Below are positions 17,892-27,207 of a stretch of DNA of 64,000 nucleotides, one piece after another. A program made the translations under genes and the position numbers. A model generated the notes under the pieces. It saw only the letters and a list, made by a program, of their open reading frames with translations. It was not told the origin of the DNA and did no database searches. Numbering within the stretch: position 1 is the stretch's first letter; each line of letters begins with the position of its first letter. The stretch comes from Terriglobia bacterium (lineage in GTDB: Bacteria; Acidobacteriota; Terriglobia; JAIQFV01). Location: assembly GCA_020072965.1 (NCBI GenBank), contig JAIQFY010000025.1, positions 1 through 64,000 on the forward strand, given 5' to 3'.

Positions 17892-18394
17892 ATGTCGGCG
17901 CAAACAAATGACACGTTGAAGATATGTTACCAGCCCATTGGAATCATTCACAGTCCATTCGATGACCCAGAGGGGATGCCCCTTCAGCCCATCGGCGCAC
18001 TGGGAATCAGGGGAACCGTAGAACTCCATCGAGAATTCGCGGCCGGGCTCCGCGATTTGGAAGGATTCTCCCATTATTCTTAATTTGTCACTTCCATTGT
18101 TCAAAGGGGTTTTCGTTGGAGGTCGTTCCCTTCGTAGACCACGTTTCACACGGCGTCTTCGCCACGCGGGCTCCACGCCGACCAAACTCCACTGGAATCT
18201 CTGTCGTGAGGCTTTTATCGGTAGAGGGGAATGTCCTGCATGTGGAAAACGTCGATATCCTGGACGGTACCCCGCTGCTGGATATAAAGCCCTTTATCCC
18301 GAGCGTGGACAACCATGAGGTTGACCGCATTGGCTGGCTGGACAAAGCTAGTGACAAGATAGCTCAATTCAGGGCTGATAAGAGATTCAAGTGA
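17892..18394 (+). pseudogene. trmO: Frameshifted TrmO (tRNA m6t6A37 methyltransferase) remnant
   Basis: TrmO (formerly TsaA/YaeB) methylates N6-threonylcarbamoyladenosine at position 37 of certain tRNAs, using S-adenosylmethionine. The first frame (17892-18083) encodes the N-terminal part (PIGIIHSPFDDPEGMPLQP, then AAGLRDLEGFSHY) and hits a stop. The rest continues in another frame, with VSHGVFATRAPRRPN and NVDILDGTPLLDIKPF, both hallmark blocks of the family. One net frameshift near 18070-18085 (CATTATTCTTAATTTG) explains the break. The signature PRRPNPIG has also become PRRPNSTG, a sign of relaxed selection. The gene is probably dead unless the shift is a sequencing error. Confidence 0.85.
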
Positions 18395-18598
18395 TATCTC
18401 GATAACGGAGTTCAAATACTCCGCAAAAAGGGTCAGACCACGGTCGGACCAAGGCAGTTGTGAAGGAAGACAGGCCGTGAGGTGAGATCCTGCATCCCGC
18501 CAAATTCCGATTGAAGATTCGAAAGCTACGGCCCCATTCATTTTGTTTCTACCTCGGGCCGTCTTTTGTGCCTGCGCGGGTATACAGGAGGTCTTCAA

Positions 18599-19780
18599 AT
18601 GAATAGGAACAGAACGATTTTGAACAGCGCTGTCGTACTTTACTTCGTTATCTGCTTTGAAATCCTGATAATGATCAGTCCCTTCGCCGGCTTCTTCTAT
18701 TCCGCGTTTAATCCGATTCTCCTGGGGTTGGCAAAACACCGGTCTACGAGGTGGCTTAGTTCTTTTTTTTTCACTCATATGGTTGTGCCGCCCAATGCGC
18801 CGCTCAAAGTCGTGCGCGTGATGGGTTCGGTCTTGTTTCTGCTTGGCATCGCCATCTTCTTCGTTTGTGCGATCCAGGTGTATTCGAACAAGTTTCTTAA
18901 GAGGGGGGCTGTTCTGAAAGGGCTGTATCGCTGGATTAGGCATCCCCAGTACCTCGCTCTCTCCATTGCCGGTGCCGGTCTTGCCATTCTTTGGCCCAGG
19001 TTCATCGTTGTTGTTTTGTGGCTCGCGATGGTTTTAGTCTACTACGTGTTGTCCAAAGACGAGGAGCGGCGGATGCTGGGGCAGTACCCGGAGACCTACC
19101 GCGAATACATGGAACGAACCGGAACGTTCCTGCCGAAACGGCTTGAGGGTTCCATTGCCTTCCCAACGGTCGTGGGGAAAGTCGCACTGTTCGTCCTGAT
19201 TGCCATCTGCGCAATCGGAGGGGCCTATCTCCTGCGCCAGTACACGGTGAGGCATCTCCCTCTATGGAGAGGCCCGAACGTGGTTGCCCTGGCGGTACTG
19301 CCCGAAGATGAGCCGATGATGCAGCACCGGATGGCGGAGATCCTCAAGGTGGATGAGGTTCGATCCAGACTGAAGGAGAACGAGTCATACCTTGCCTATT
19401 TCCTGCCGACGAACTATGTCATGCAGGGACTCATTGCCGACACGGGGGGCGACTGGCAGCTCTATAAACGCCATCACTCAATCGGCAGGTTTACCGATTG
19501 GGTGTTTCATCCCTTTGGCCACCTGGGAGGGGCACAACATTCCGTGTTCGACCCGGCACATGATTCAGAGCACAGCATGGCGGCTCGTTCGGTGAGACGA
19601 CTGATTTTCCTTAAGGTGTCCGGCGTCGTGGTCACCGAGTCAGCCGATGTGTTCGCGGTGAATGCCGTTCGGACACCCGATTTCATGGTCGATCTGGATG
19701 TGCACAGCCTCAAGGTCCTCGATGCCAAAACTCTCCCCCTCGAGAGCGCTTGGGGCAAGGTGCCAACCCCTGCCTTCTGA
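18599..19780 (+). CDS. ICMT/PEMT-like membrane methyltransferase family protein
   Basis: 393 residues from the ATG at 18599, which has a good CAGGAGGT ribosome site 8 bases upstream; the track start at 18566 has none. The N-terminal 210 residues carry four or five membrane helices and the isoprenylcysteine methyltransferase-like signature: LKGLYRWIRHPQYLALS followed by DEERRMLGQYPETYREYM. This fold methylates small lipid or cysteine acceptors with S-adenosylmethionine. The C-terminal 180 residues are soluble, unrecognised and probably outside the membrane core. A second, shorter ICMT-like gene lies 250 bases downstream on the other strand. The acceptor is unknown. Confidence 0.75.
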   Translation: MNRNRTILNSAVVLYFVICFEILIMISPFAGFFYSAFNPILLGLAKHRSTRWLSSFFFTHMVVPPNAPLKVVRVMGSVLFLLGIAIFFVCAIQVYSNKFLKRGAVLKGLYRWIRHPQYLALSIAGAGLAILWPRFIVVVLWLAMVLVYYVLSKDEERRMLGQYPETYREYMERTGTFLPKRLEGSIAFPTVVGKVALFVLIAICAIGGAYLLRQYTVRHLPLWRGPNVVALAVLPEDEPMMQHRMAEILKVDEVRSRLKENESYLAYFLPTNYVMQGLIADTGGDWQLYKRHHSIGRFTDWVFHPFGHLGGAQHSVFDPAHDSEHSMAARSVRRLIFLKVSGVVVTESADVFAVNAVRTPDFMVDLDVHSLKVLDAKTLPLESAWGKVPTPAF

Positions 19781-20036
19781 TATTGGTAATTGACGGTGAC
19801 CACGGGGAGGATGGAGAGGGTCAAATCGGAACGACGGACAAACAGAGATCGCTGCAACAATGCCTATCAAATTGGGACGGGTGACTATGTCACAAATCAG
19901 GGCAAGTAATGCACCTTCGGCTATGCAATGCTCAATGGTCCAATGTTACGGTCCGACCCTGGTTATTCATTAGGCTGCGCCCCAGCAATCAGAAAACGAA
20001 AGGGATAAAGAGCCGGGTGCGAGCCATGTAGTCGCG

Positions 20037-20531
20037 CTAGGCTTGGCCGAACTGACGGATCGTCGCCACCTCTTCAGCTTTTGCTGTGGCGATGAGAGCC
20101 ACGGTCGCTACACTGACCAGTATTAAGGTCGATGGAGTCACAGCCTTGAGGAGGGTGCCCCACCCAAGAAACAGAAGCGACGCGTAGAGCGGGTGCCGGA
20201 TGTGGCGGTAGGGACCAGTCGTGACGAGGTTGGTAGTCATGATGTCAGCTGAGCCCTGACTGACCGGTTGACCGAGACGACGCAGCGTCAGAGATCCCGA
20301 GATGACCGTCACCACTGAGGTCAGAAGCAACAGCCAAGACACCAGCTGCCGGGCTGCAAGGGGATGAGCGAACCACTCCGGAGCATTGAGGACGATCAAG
20401 GCGAGGATCGATTCCACTGCGAAGAAGCGATAGAAGCCGAACGATAACGGTCTGAGCAGGGAACGCCTCGAGATCCAGAGCACTGGGATCGATCCGACTG
20501 CAATAAGGACTCCTGCGAGCATTGGGGTCAT
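20037..20531 (-). CDS. ICMT/PEMT-like methyltransferase truncated by an amber codon
   Basis: 164 residues with four hydrophobic segments and the family motif TGPYRHIRHPLYASLL. It ends at TIRQFGQA, where family members continue with a YxxYxxRTxxxIP tail. Reading past the TAG at 20037-20039 gives, in the same frame, RDYMARTRLFIPFVF and then TGA at 19989, i.e. exactly the missing tail. So one point mutation has removed the conserved C-terminus, or the TAG is read through. The membrane part is intact. Its acceptor is unknown. Its start lies only 10 bases from one end of a MITE-like repeat. Confidence 0.75.
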   Translation of the reverse strand: MTPMLAGVLIAVGSIPVLWISRRSLLRPLSFGFYRFFAVESILALIVLNAPEWFAHPLAARQLVSWLLLLTSVVTVISGSLTLRRLGQPVSQGSADIMTTNLVTTGPYRHIRHPLYASLLFLGWGTLLKAVTPSTLILVSVATVALIATAKAEEVATIRQFGQA

Positions 20532-20540
20532 CCGTAATAG

Positions 20541-20845
20541 AGAGGGTCAAATCTTCGATATTGGCAATTCATAGAGACTATCACGTCTCGACAGCGCTCC
20601 ACAAACTGATCTCGATCCTTGTCGTCGCGAAAGACGGCGCCCCGTTCGTTGCCCCGTCCCATAACGTGGCATCAGCCTACTGCGACGTTAATCCGAAGTT
20701 GCCTGCACATGGCAAATCCTTATTAGCCGAAAGCCCACACAACCTCCCAACGTTCCCGCTCTCAGACGAGTCTCCCACATGGCTCTTCCCCGACAAATCA
20801 AAGAATCTCCACACTCTACAAATGCCAATAACGGAGACCTGACCT
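20541..20845. mobile_element. MITE-like repeat, copy 1
   Basis: About 300 bases with no gene, framed by imperfect terminal inverted repeats: GGTCAAATCTTCGATATTGG at the left and CCAATAACGGAGACCTGACC at the right. It is roughly 85% identical by eye, in reverse orientation, to 21690-21995. The internal part has no ORF that both copies share, which suggests a non-autonomous element. A possible decayed end of the same family (GAGAGGGTCAAATC) lies near 19815. Confidence 0.8.
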
Positions 20846-21042
20846 GGCTATCCTCCCGTTGACGCCGACCTTGAATTTGCGGTAGTCATGCATTCAACAT
20901 TATTCCAATCATCCCTATTAAGCCCGCATGCGGGTTGCCACCATCTTTCCGAACTGCTATCGAACCAGAAGAGGCTTCCAGTTGCGGAAGTTGCAGGTTA
21001 CACTGAGCGCAGCTAAATTAGGTGCGAGAGTTGGAGGTGTAC

Positions 21043-21486
21043 ATGAAAAGGCCCGTCCCGTTGGAATCTGCCTCTGTATTAATCGACGAGAAGATCAAGG
21101 AATTTGGGGACTGGCGCGGGAAGACGCTCGCGAAGGTGCGCGAAATCATACACGAAGCAGACCCTGAGATCGTCGAAGAGTGGAAGTGGGTCAAGCCGAC
21201 ATCGCCGGGGACTCCCGTCTTTTCCCACGGCGGCATCGTCTCCACGGGAGAGACGTACAAGAACGTCGTCAAGATGACATTCCCCAAGGGAGCTGCGTTG
21301 AAGGACCCTTCCGGTCTATTCAACTCCAGCCTCGACGGGAATGCCAGGCGCGCCATCGACATCCACGAAGGCGACAAGATCGATGAGGCGGCCTTGAAGG
21401 ATCTCATCCGCGCTGCAGTGGCGCTCAATCTCAAGGGCAAGAGCAAGCCGAAGCCCCGGCGAGCGAGCAGCAAGCGGGCCGACTAG
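21043..21486 (+). CDS. DUF1801 (YdhG-like) protein
   Basis: 147 residues. The central part (LAKVREIIHEADPEIVEEWKW, then PVFSHGGIVSTGETYKNVVKMTF, then LKDPSGLFNSSLDGNARRAI) is the DUF1801 fold, related to frataxin-like and iron-chaperone-like small proteins; no activity is firmly known. A basic tail (KPKPRRASSKRAD) ends it. The ATG at 21043 has GGAGGT six bases upstream and is preferred over the GTG at 21022. It is the only gene between the two inverted MITE-like copies and could have been carried by them. Confidence 0.8.
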   Translation: MKRPVPLESASVLIDEKIKEFGDWRGKTLAKVREIIHEADPEIVEEWKWVKPTSPGTPVFSHGGIVSTGETYKNVVKMTFPKGAALKDPSGLFNSSLDGNARRAIDIHEGDKIDEAALKDLIRAAVALNLKGKSKPKPRRASSKRAD

Positions 21487-22556
21487 CTTCATCGCAGGTC
21501 CCGGCCATATCTCCTCCCACAGGGGAAGAGCTTCGGCACCTGCCTCATACGCCAAGCAGTCCGGCGTCGAGGCCCCGAGCTGGCCGCCGAAGGTCGCTCG
21601 GTCTTGGTCGCGGAGGAGATTGCCATGTCTATGGAACGTCCATATGGCGGTCAAGCGTGAGTCGTGCCGACGTTAATGAACGAATGAACAGATCAGATCT
21701 TCGCTATTGGCATTTGGAGGGAGTGGGGATTCTTTGATTTGTCAGGGAAGAGCCACGTGGGAGACTCGTCTGAGAGCGGAAACGTTGGGAGGTTGTGTGG
21801 ACTTTCGGCGAATAAGGATTTGCCTTGTCCAGGCGACTCCTGATCAACGTCGGATTAGGCTGATACCCCGTTATGGGAGGGGACAACGAACGGGGCGCCA
21901 TTTTTCGCGAGAACAAGGATCGGGATCAGGTTGTGGAGTGCTGTCACGAGGCGATAGTCTTTATGGAATGCCAATAGCGAAGACTTGACCCTCTCTATGC
22001 TCTCTATGGTGTTCACTTTTCATGGCCCGTTCCGAAGGGATTCAAGGCGGGCAAGGCGCGGCTTGAGGGGGCCAAAGAGATACCATTGAAGTAAGGGTCC
22101 CGCGTGCAACAGTTGCTTGTAAGGACTATGGAGAGGAGACGCCTACCATCAGACTTAGGATCCGCACGCCGGCCAGCACCGCGCCATCCCCCGGTTCGAA
22201 GACAAAATGGAGATTGACCCGCACCCGGCTGAGATTCGCCAGAACCCCAAGTCTCAATTGGAGATTGGAAAGACGGGACCCCAATCATTTTCCAATCATT
22301 TTTGCCAATCATTTGGAAGTTGGGAGACCTCGGGGATTTGGAATTCTCATTGTAATCAACCCTAGCTGGGGTCTATAATTCATAGTGGCCATACCCAATG
22401 GCCGGATTTGATGCAACTAGCCTGACCCTGCAAGTAGGCTAGCACCCTCCCCTGTCCCTGGAGACTCTTCACGCGACCAAGGCTCTTTTCAGAGTTCACG
22501 CCCCCCTTTTCAGGAACGGGAAAGAACCGAGTCAAGTACCCAATTGGACAATTGCC
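21487..22556. other. Gap of ~1.1 kb: MITE copy 2 and dispersed repeat
   Basis: No gene seen. It holds MITE-like copy 2 (21690-21995), a copy of the dispersed repeat of 17560-17690 (22180-22295), and a stretch with several CAATCATTTxCCAATCATTT repeats near 22285-22315. The promoter of the FG-GAP gene should lie in the last 200 bases. Confidence 0.6.
21690..21995. mobile_element. MITE-like repeat, copy 2 (inverted relative to copy 1)
   Basis: Reverse-oriented partner of 20541-20845. Ends: ATCTTCGCTATTGGCATT at the left, AATGCCAATAGCGAAGACTT then GACCCTCTC at the right. Its terminal repeats are better conserved than in copy 1. Confidence 0.8.
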
Positions 22557-25500
22557 ATGCAAACACTTCGCCTTCATTTTTTAAAAACTTTTTCCTTGTT
22601 GTGCTTGCTGACTGTCATTTCTCAAGGCACAACCCCTGGCATCGTCTTCAGTGCGCCTCTGGGTTGCAGCACACCGAGCTTCACGACAATTCCTCCCATG
22701 GATACCGGGTCGCTCGCGGCCGGTGCGGTCAGCGCGGATTTCAATAGGGACGGAAAACCGGATGTGGCGCTGATTGACCGGTCCACGGGTGCGGTCCGCA
22801 TTCTGCTGGGCAATGGTGACGGTTCTTTTCAGATTGGTGGAGTCTACACCACCGGTACGCTTCCGAGGACGATTGCGACTGGTGATTTCAACGGCGACGG
22901 GAAAATAGATGTGGTCACAGGGAGCAGCAACGCTTTTTCACCTGCTGGAGGTTCCGGCATCCTGTCCATCTTGATCGGGAATGGGGATGGGACGTTCCAG
23001 AACGCATCCCTTTTAAAGGACGTCGGGAATCCAATCTCCATCGCTGTGGGAGACTTCAATCGGGACGGCAAAGCCGATCTCGCGTTTGCCAGCGAGTCCG
23101 GCCCCGTTTTGGTCCTTTTGGGAAACGGGGATGGGACCTTTAAACCGGGGACCGCTTATCCGGCGGGGGTGGGTCCGGTACAAGTGAAAACAGCCGCCCT
23201 GAAGGGCGATGGGGTCCTCGATTTGATGGTGGTCAGCCTTATGGAGTCTTCCGTTTCAGTTCTGATCGGCAATGGTGATGGCACTTTTAACCCGGAGGTA
23301 AAGTATTCCATTGGTCCAAGCGCTGTTAATTCTAATCGGTCGCTTGCGCTCGGAGATTTTGATCGGGATGGGAAGGAAGATCTGGCCGTCGCCAATCTCT
23401 CCCTGGGAAACATAGCGGTCCTTCTGGGAAACGGGGATGGAACCTTTCAATCGGCGGTTTTCTACCCCGTCGGCGGGTCCCTCTTTTCGATCGTCTCCAG
23501 CGACTTTAACGGAGATGGGGCGTTGGATTTGGCCGTGACAAACCCCGACGCTTCGAGCCTCTCTATTTTGCCGGGCCGAGGGGACGGGAGTTTTCAAGCC
23601 GCAGTGAATTTGTCCACTGATGCCTATCCCACTCTTTTGCTCTCTGAAGATGTCAATGGCGATGGCAAGCCGGATCTCATCATAAAGACCGGACCCAGCA
23701 ACTCAAGCATCCTCCTGAATGCCTGCTCCGGATGTCCGAGCATTGCGATCGCCCCTCAAACCCTGTCTACAGGTTCCGTCGGCACCGCCTACAGCCAGAC
23801 GCTTAACGCCAGCGGAGGACTTCCGCCGTATAACTTTACAGTTTCCTCTGGAACACTCCCGCCGGGCCTTTCCCTTTCTACTGCCGGGATGCTCTCAGGC
23901 GGCCCAACAGGCGGTGGTCCCTTCCAGTTCACTGTGAAGGCAACTGATGCGAACCAGTGTTCGGGAAATGTAAGTTATACCTTAAATTTGGGCGGCGCAG
24001 GGATATGCACGACGACAGAGTTTACTCTGGGCCCTGCATATCCGGTGGGCAATACGCCGGTGGCGATTGCTACGGGCGATTTTAACGAAGACGGCATTGT
24101 AGATTTGGTTGTGGCCAACCGTTTTTCAAGTGATGTCTCCATCCTTCTGGGGAAGGGCGATGGGACATTCCAGCCGGCGGTAAACTATTCCACCACGTTT
24201 TACGCCGAGGACGTCAAGGTGGGTGACTTCAACCATGATGGAAAACTTGATCTCGCGGTCGCCAACCGCAATTCAAAATCCGTGTCGATCCTGCTGGGCC
24301 GGGGAGATGGTACTTTTCAGGCCCCGGTGCGCTATGCCGTGGGTGATACGCCGGTCTCCATCGCCGTCGGCGACTTCAATCGGGACGGCCATCCGGATTT
24401 AGCGGTCGCAAATTTCAATTCCAACAACCTCTCTCTCTTGTTTGGAAATGGCGACGGGACGTTCAAACCGGTGGTGAACCACGCATTAGCAGCCAATGCC
24501 CTCTCTGTTGTCGCCGGAGATCTCAACCGGGACGGGAAGCTTGATCTTGCTGTGTCCCTCAGGGCCATTCCCGGAATATCTATTCTGCTCGGAAACGGTG
24601 ACGGGACGTTTGCGGCGCCAGGGAGTTACGGGTTGTGGGCTGACCAAGCCATGTTGGCGCTGGGGGATTTTAACGCAGATGGGAGAACTGATATCGCCAC
24701 TGTCGGTTCTAACGGCTTGGCGATCCTGCAGGGAAGGGGAGACGGGAGTTTTCAAGACACTCGGACTTCTCTAACGGGAGGCTCTGGATTCGTGGGGGTG
24801 GGAGATTTCAATGGCGATGGCAGGCCCGATCTGGCCCTGGCGAGTTCGCCCAATCCCCTTTCAGCCGGGCATAATGGTTCTGTTTTTCTGGGATTGGGCG
24901 ACGGGACTTTTGGGCCGCATGAGATCTTCAGTGGCTTCAACTCTCCGAACACACTGGGAATCGGGGATTTCAACGGGGATGGAAAACCGGATTTGGCTGT
25001 GGCAGATTTCTATGGGAACACCGTCACGGTTTTGCTGAATTCCTGTCTCTCTCTTCGGTCCACCCTGAATCTGGTTTTGACGGGCGGTGGCTCTTCAGTG
25101 ACCTCCACTGCGGGAGGCAGCGGCCTAAAAGCTGGATATGCAACGGTCAGCACGGATTCCAGCGCTCAAGCGCCCTATGGCACAGCCGTGTACCGTTACG
25201 AGAAAAATGGCGTGGTCGTGAGTGAGGCGGGTATTCCGGCCTCTCCGCCGACGACTGCGGCCAGAATCCTCATGGAGTTTCGCGATAATGTTGCCACGAA
25301 AAGCACCCGTGCGGACGCTGGAGCCATTTCAATCAACACCGGGATAGCAATCGTCAACCGCGGAAACTCGATCGCCCACCTCGGATTCCAGCTCCGTGAC
25401 CGTGCCGGCGTCCCGGTTGCCGCCGGCAGCGCGACCTTGCTGCTTAACGAACACCGCGCCCTTTTCATTGATCAACTCAGCCAGTGGGCCACGGATTTTT

Positions 25501-26537
25501 CTGTGCCGGCTGATTTCGCGTCGACGATTCAGTATGGGTCGTTGGACATCGCCAGTGATCAGCCGGTGTCAGTGGTGGCGCTGCGGCTGACGACGAATCA
25601 GCGCGGGGAAAGTTTGATCACAACCACGGCGATCGTCGACCTGAACAAGCCGCTTCCGCCATCTCAACTTTTCTTTCCTCACATCGTGGACGGGGGTGGG
25701 TACACAACGACCCTTGCCCTGATGAACACCGCGGACACCTTGGAGACGGGCGTATTGAGCTTCCTGGGGGATGACGGAGTGGGATGGAGCGTTGGTCAAA
25801 TGGGCGGGCCGTCCGACTCCTTCTTTCGCTACCAAATTGAACCCAACGGATTGTTTGTGTTTCAAACCGATGGATCCGCGGCGACCGTACGCGCCGGTTG
25901 GGCTCAAGTGACTCGCGATTCCTTTACTTCAAAAGCAGTCCCTGCGGGCGCAGGCATCTTCAGCTTCAGCCAAGGCGGCGTTCTGGTGACTGAATCTGGA
26001 ATACCCACGGCCGATGTGACGAACCACGCTCGAATTTATGTCGATCGCTCCGGAGGACACGACACCGGGGTGGCGATTGCTTTCCCTAGCCAATCGTCTC
26101 CAGGGGGTGGCGGAATCATAGTTGCTGTGACCGCATTTCAAACGGATGGAACCACTCCCGTCGGCAACGGGCCAGTGCATATGAACCTCAATGCTGACGG
26201 ACATGACGCGAAGTTTGCGGGGCAACTGATTTCGGGGCTTCCGAATGGGTTTACCGGGGTGCTTGATATCTCCTCATCCAATCCTCTGAATGGGTTCGTC
26301 GCGCTAACCCTCCGTTCGCTTCTCAACACGCGCGGAGAATTCTTGTTAACGACATTCCCTGTGGCCGACTTCAGCCGCCCTGCGCCGGCACCAATTGTTT
26401 TTCCCCAGATTGCTGATGGCGGAGGGTACCGGACGGAGTTCATCTTGATCAATCCCCTCGGGAGCGCATTGAACACGACGATTAGTTTTTTAGGAGACGA
26501 TGGGTCACCGCTGACCGTCGGGAGTTCATCGAAGTAA
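22557..26537 (+). CDS. Large secreted FG-GAP/VCBS-repeat protein with Ig-like domain
   Basis: 1326 residues. A signal peptide (FSLLCLLTVISQGTTPG) is followed by two blocks of FG-GAP/VCBS repeats, at about residues 45-390 and 490-830. Each repeat carries a calcium-binding loop such as DFNGDGKPDLAV and the partner strand LLGNGDGTFQ. Between the blocks lies a putative Ig domain (SGGLPPYNFTVSSGTLPPGLSLS). The last 480 residues hold three or four beta-rich repeats ending in LFFPHIVDGGGYTTTLALMN-like units. The repeats would fold as beta propellers. Proteins of this design are secreted or surface-bound and often adhesive; no enzyme motif is seen. No sorting signal is visible at the C-terminus, which is polar and ends soon after a FLGDDGSPL unit. 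Confidence 0.85.
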   Translation: MQTLRLHFLKTFSLLCLLTVISQGTTPGIVFSAPLGCSTPSFTTIPPMDTGSLAAGAVSADFNRDGKPDVALIDRSTGAVRILLGNGDGSFQIGGVYTTGTLPRTIATGDFNGDGKIDVVTGSSNAFSPAGGSGILSILIGNGDGTFQNASLLKDVGNPISIAVGDFNRDGKADLAFASESGPVLVLLGNGDGTFKPGTAYPAGVGPVQVKTAALKGDGVLDLMVVSLMESSVSVLIGNGDGTFNPEVKYSIGPSAVNSNRSLALGDFDRDGKEDLAVANLSLGNIAVLLGNGDGTFQSAVFYPVGGSLFSIVSSDFNGDGALDLAVTNPDASSLSILPGRGDGSFQAAVNLSTDAYPTLLLSEDVNGDGKPDLIIKTGPSNSSILLNACSGCPSIAIAPQTLSTGSVGTAYSQTLNASGGLPPYNFTVSSGTLPPGLSLSTAGMLSGGPTGGGPFQFTVKATDANQCSGNVSYTLNLGGAGICTTTEFTLGPAYPVGNTPVAIATGDFNEDGIVDLVVANRFSSDVSILLGKGDGTFQPAVNYSTTFYAEDVKVGDFNHDGKLDLAVANRNSKSVSILLGRGDGTFQAPVRYAVGDTPVSIAVGDFNRDGHPDLAVANFNSNNLSLLFGNGDGTFKPVVNHALAANALSVVAGDLNRDGKLDLAVSLRAIPGISILLGNGDGTFAAPGSYGLWADQAMLALGDFNADGRTDIATVGSNGLAILQGRGDGSFQDTRTSLTGGSGFVGVGDFNGDGRPDLALASSPNPLSAGHNGSVFLGLGDGTFGPHEIFSGFNSPNTLGIGDFNGDGKPDLAVADFYGNTVTVLLNSCLSLRSTLNLVLTGGGSSVTSTAGGSGLKAGYATVSTDSSAQAPYGTAVYRYEKNGVVVSEAGIPASPPTTAARILMEFRDNVATKSTRADAGAISINTGIAIVNRGNSIAHLGFQLRDRAGVPVAAGSATLLLNEHRALFIDQLSQWATDFSVPADFASTIQYGSLDIASDQPVSVVALRLTTNQRGESLITTTAIVDLNKPLPPSQLFFPHIVDGGGYTTTLALMNTADTLETGVLSFLGDDGVGWSVGQMGGPSDSFFRYQIEPNGLFVFQTDGSAATVRAGWAQVTRDSFTSKAVPAGAGIFSFSQGGVLVTESGIPTADVTNHARIYVDRSGGHDTGVAIAFPSQSSPGGGGIIVAVTAFQTDGTTPVGNGPVHMNLNADGHDAKFAGQLISGLPNGFTGVLDISSSNPLNGFVALTLRSLLNTRGEFLLTTFPVADFSRPAPAPIVFPQIADGGGYRTEFILINPLGSALNTTISFLGDDGSPLTVGSSSK

Positions 26538-27207
26538 CGAGGGGACTTGCCGATCACGCATATTCATCTCAGAAAGATAAGAGGGTTCGATTTATTGATG
26601 GGGCGAGTGGTGAGTGGCGCCCATGCGCTTTTGGTTCCGCCGGGCGGGATGCAGTGTCCACGGGAACTGTGGTCCACCGGGGGAATACACTCCACCTCTT
26701 TGTTACCATTTCGGGGGTCAGATCGGGACGGGCTGTTGCTCAAACCCGAGAGCGCCCGGTGAGGGCACCGGGCCTGCAACATAACTACATGATTCTGCGT
26801 TGTAGGCCGGGTCCCCTGACCCGGCGAATTAATTTGAGGAACAGCCCGGGGACATTGGACCTTGCGAGCGCTACTCATGTGAAGATGGGCGCATCATCCA
26901 GTCCTCTGACATTCTCTCACAACAGATTGTGCATATCCATTGTTCCGGGGATCTCCATTTGTCCAAATGTTAGGGGCCAGGTCTATTTATTTTTCAATTG
27001 GGAATGAATTCGTTATAAGACGGCGGGCACCTTGGGATCCTGCTTCATTCGTTGGGGGATCCGAAAAGAGGACGTCCTTCCATTCTCCATTTCAGTGGTA
27101 CAGGACACTAATCGCGAAGGTCTCCGCATTCTTCAATTGCTGGCAGGCGAGCGCCAGCGCGGTGGTTAGCTGAAGATCGCGGATGAAAAAAATGCGGAGT
27201 TGCCTCT
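26538..27207. other. Gap with REP-like hairpin, no gene
   Basis: A degenerate REP hairpin plus RAYT-type flank lies at 26600-26710 (GGTGAGTGGCGCCCATGCGC, then CCACGGGAACTGTG). Bases 27090-27200 contain GGTACAGGACACTAATCGCG and AT-rich patches but no gene I can support. Confidence 0.5.
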
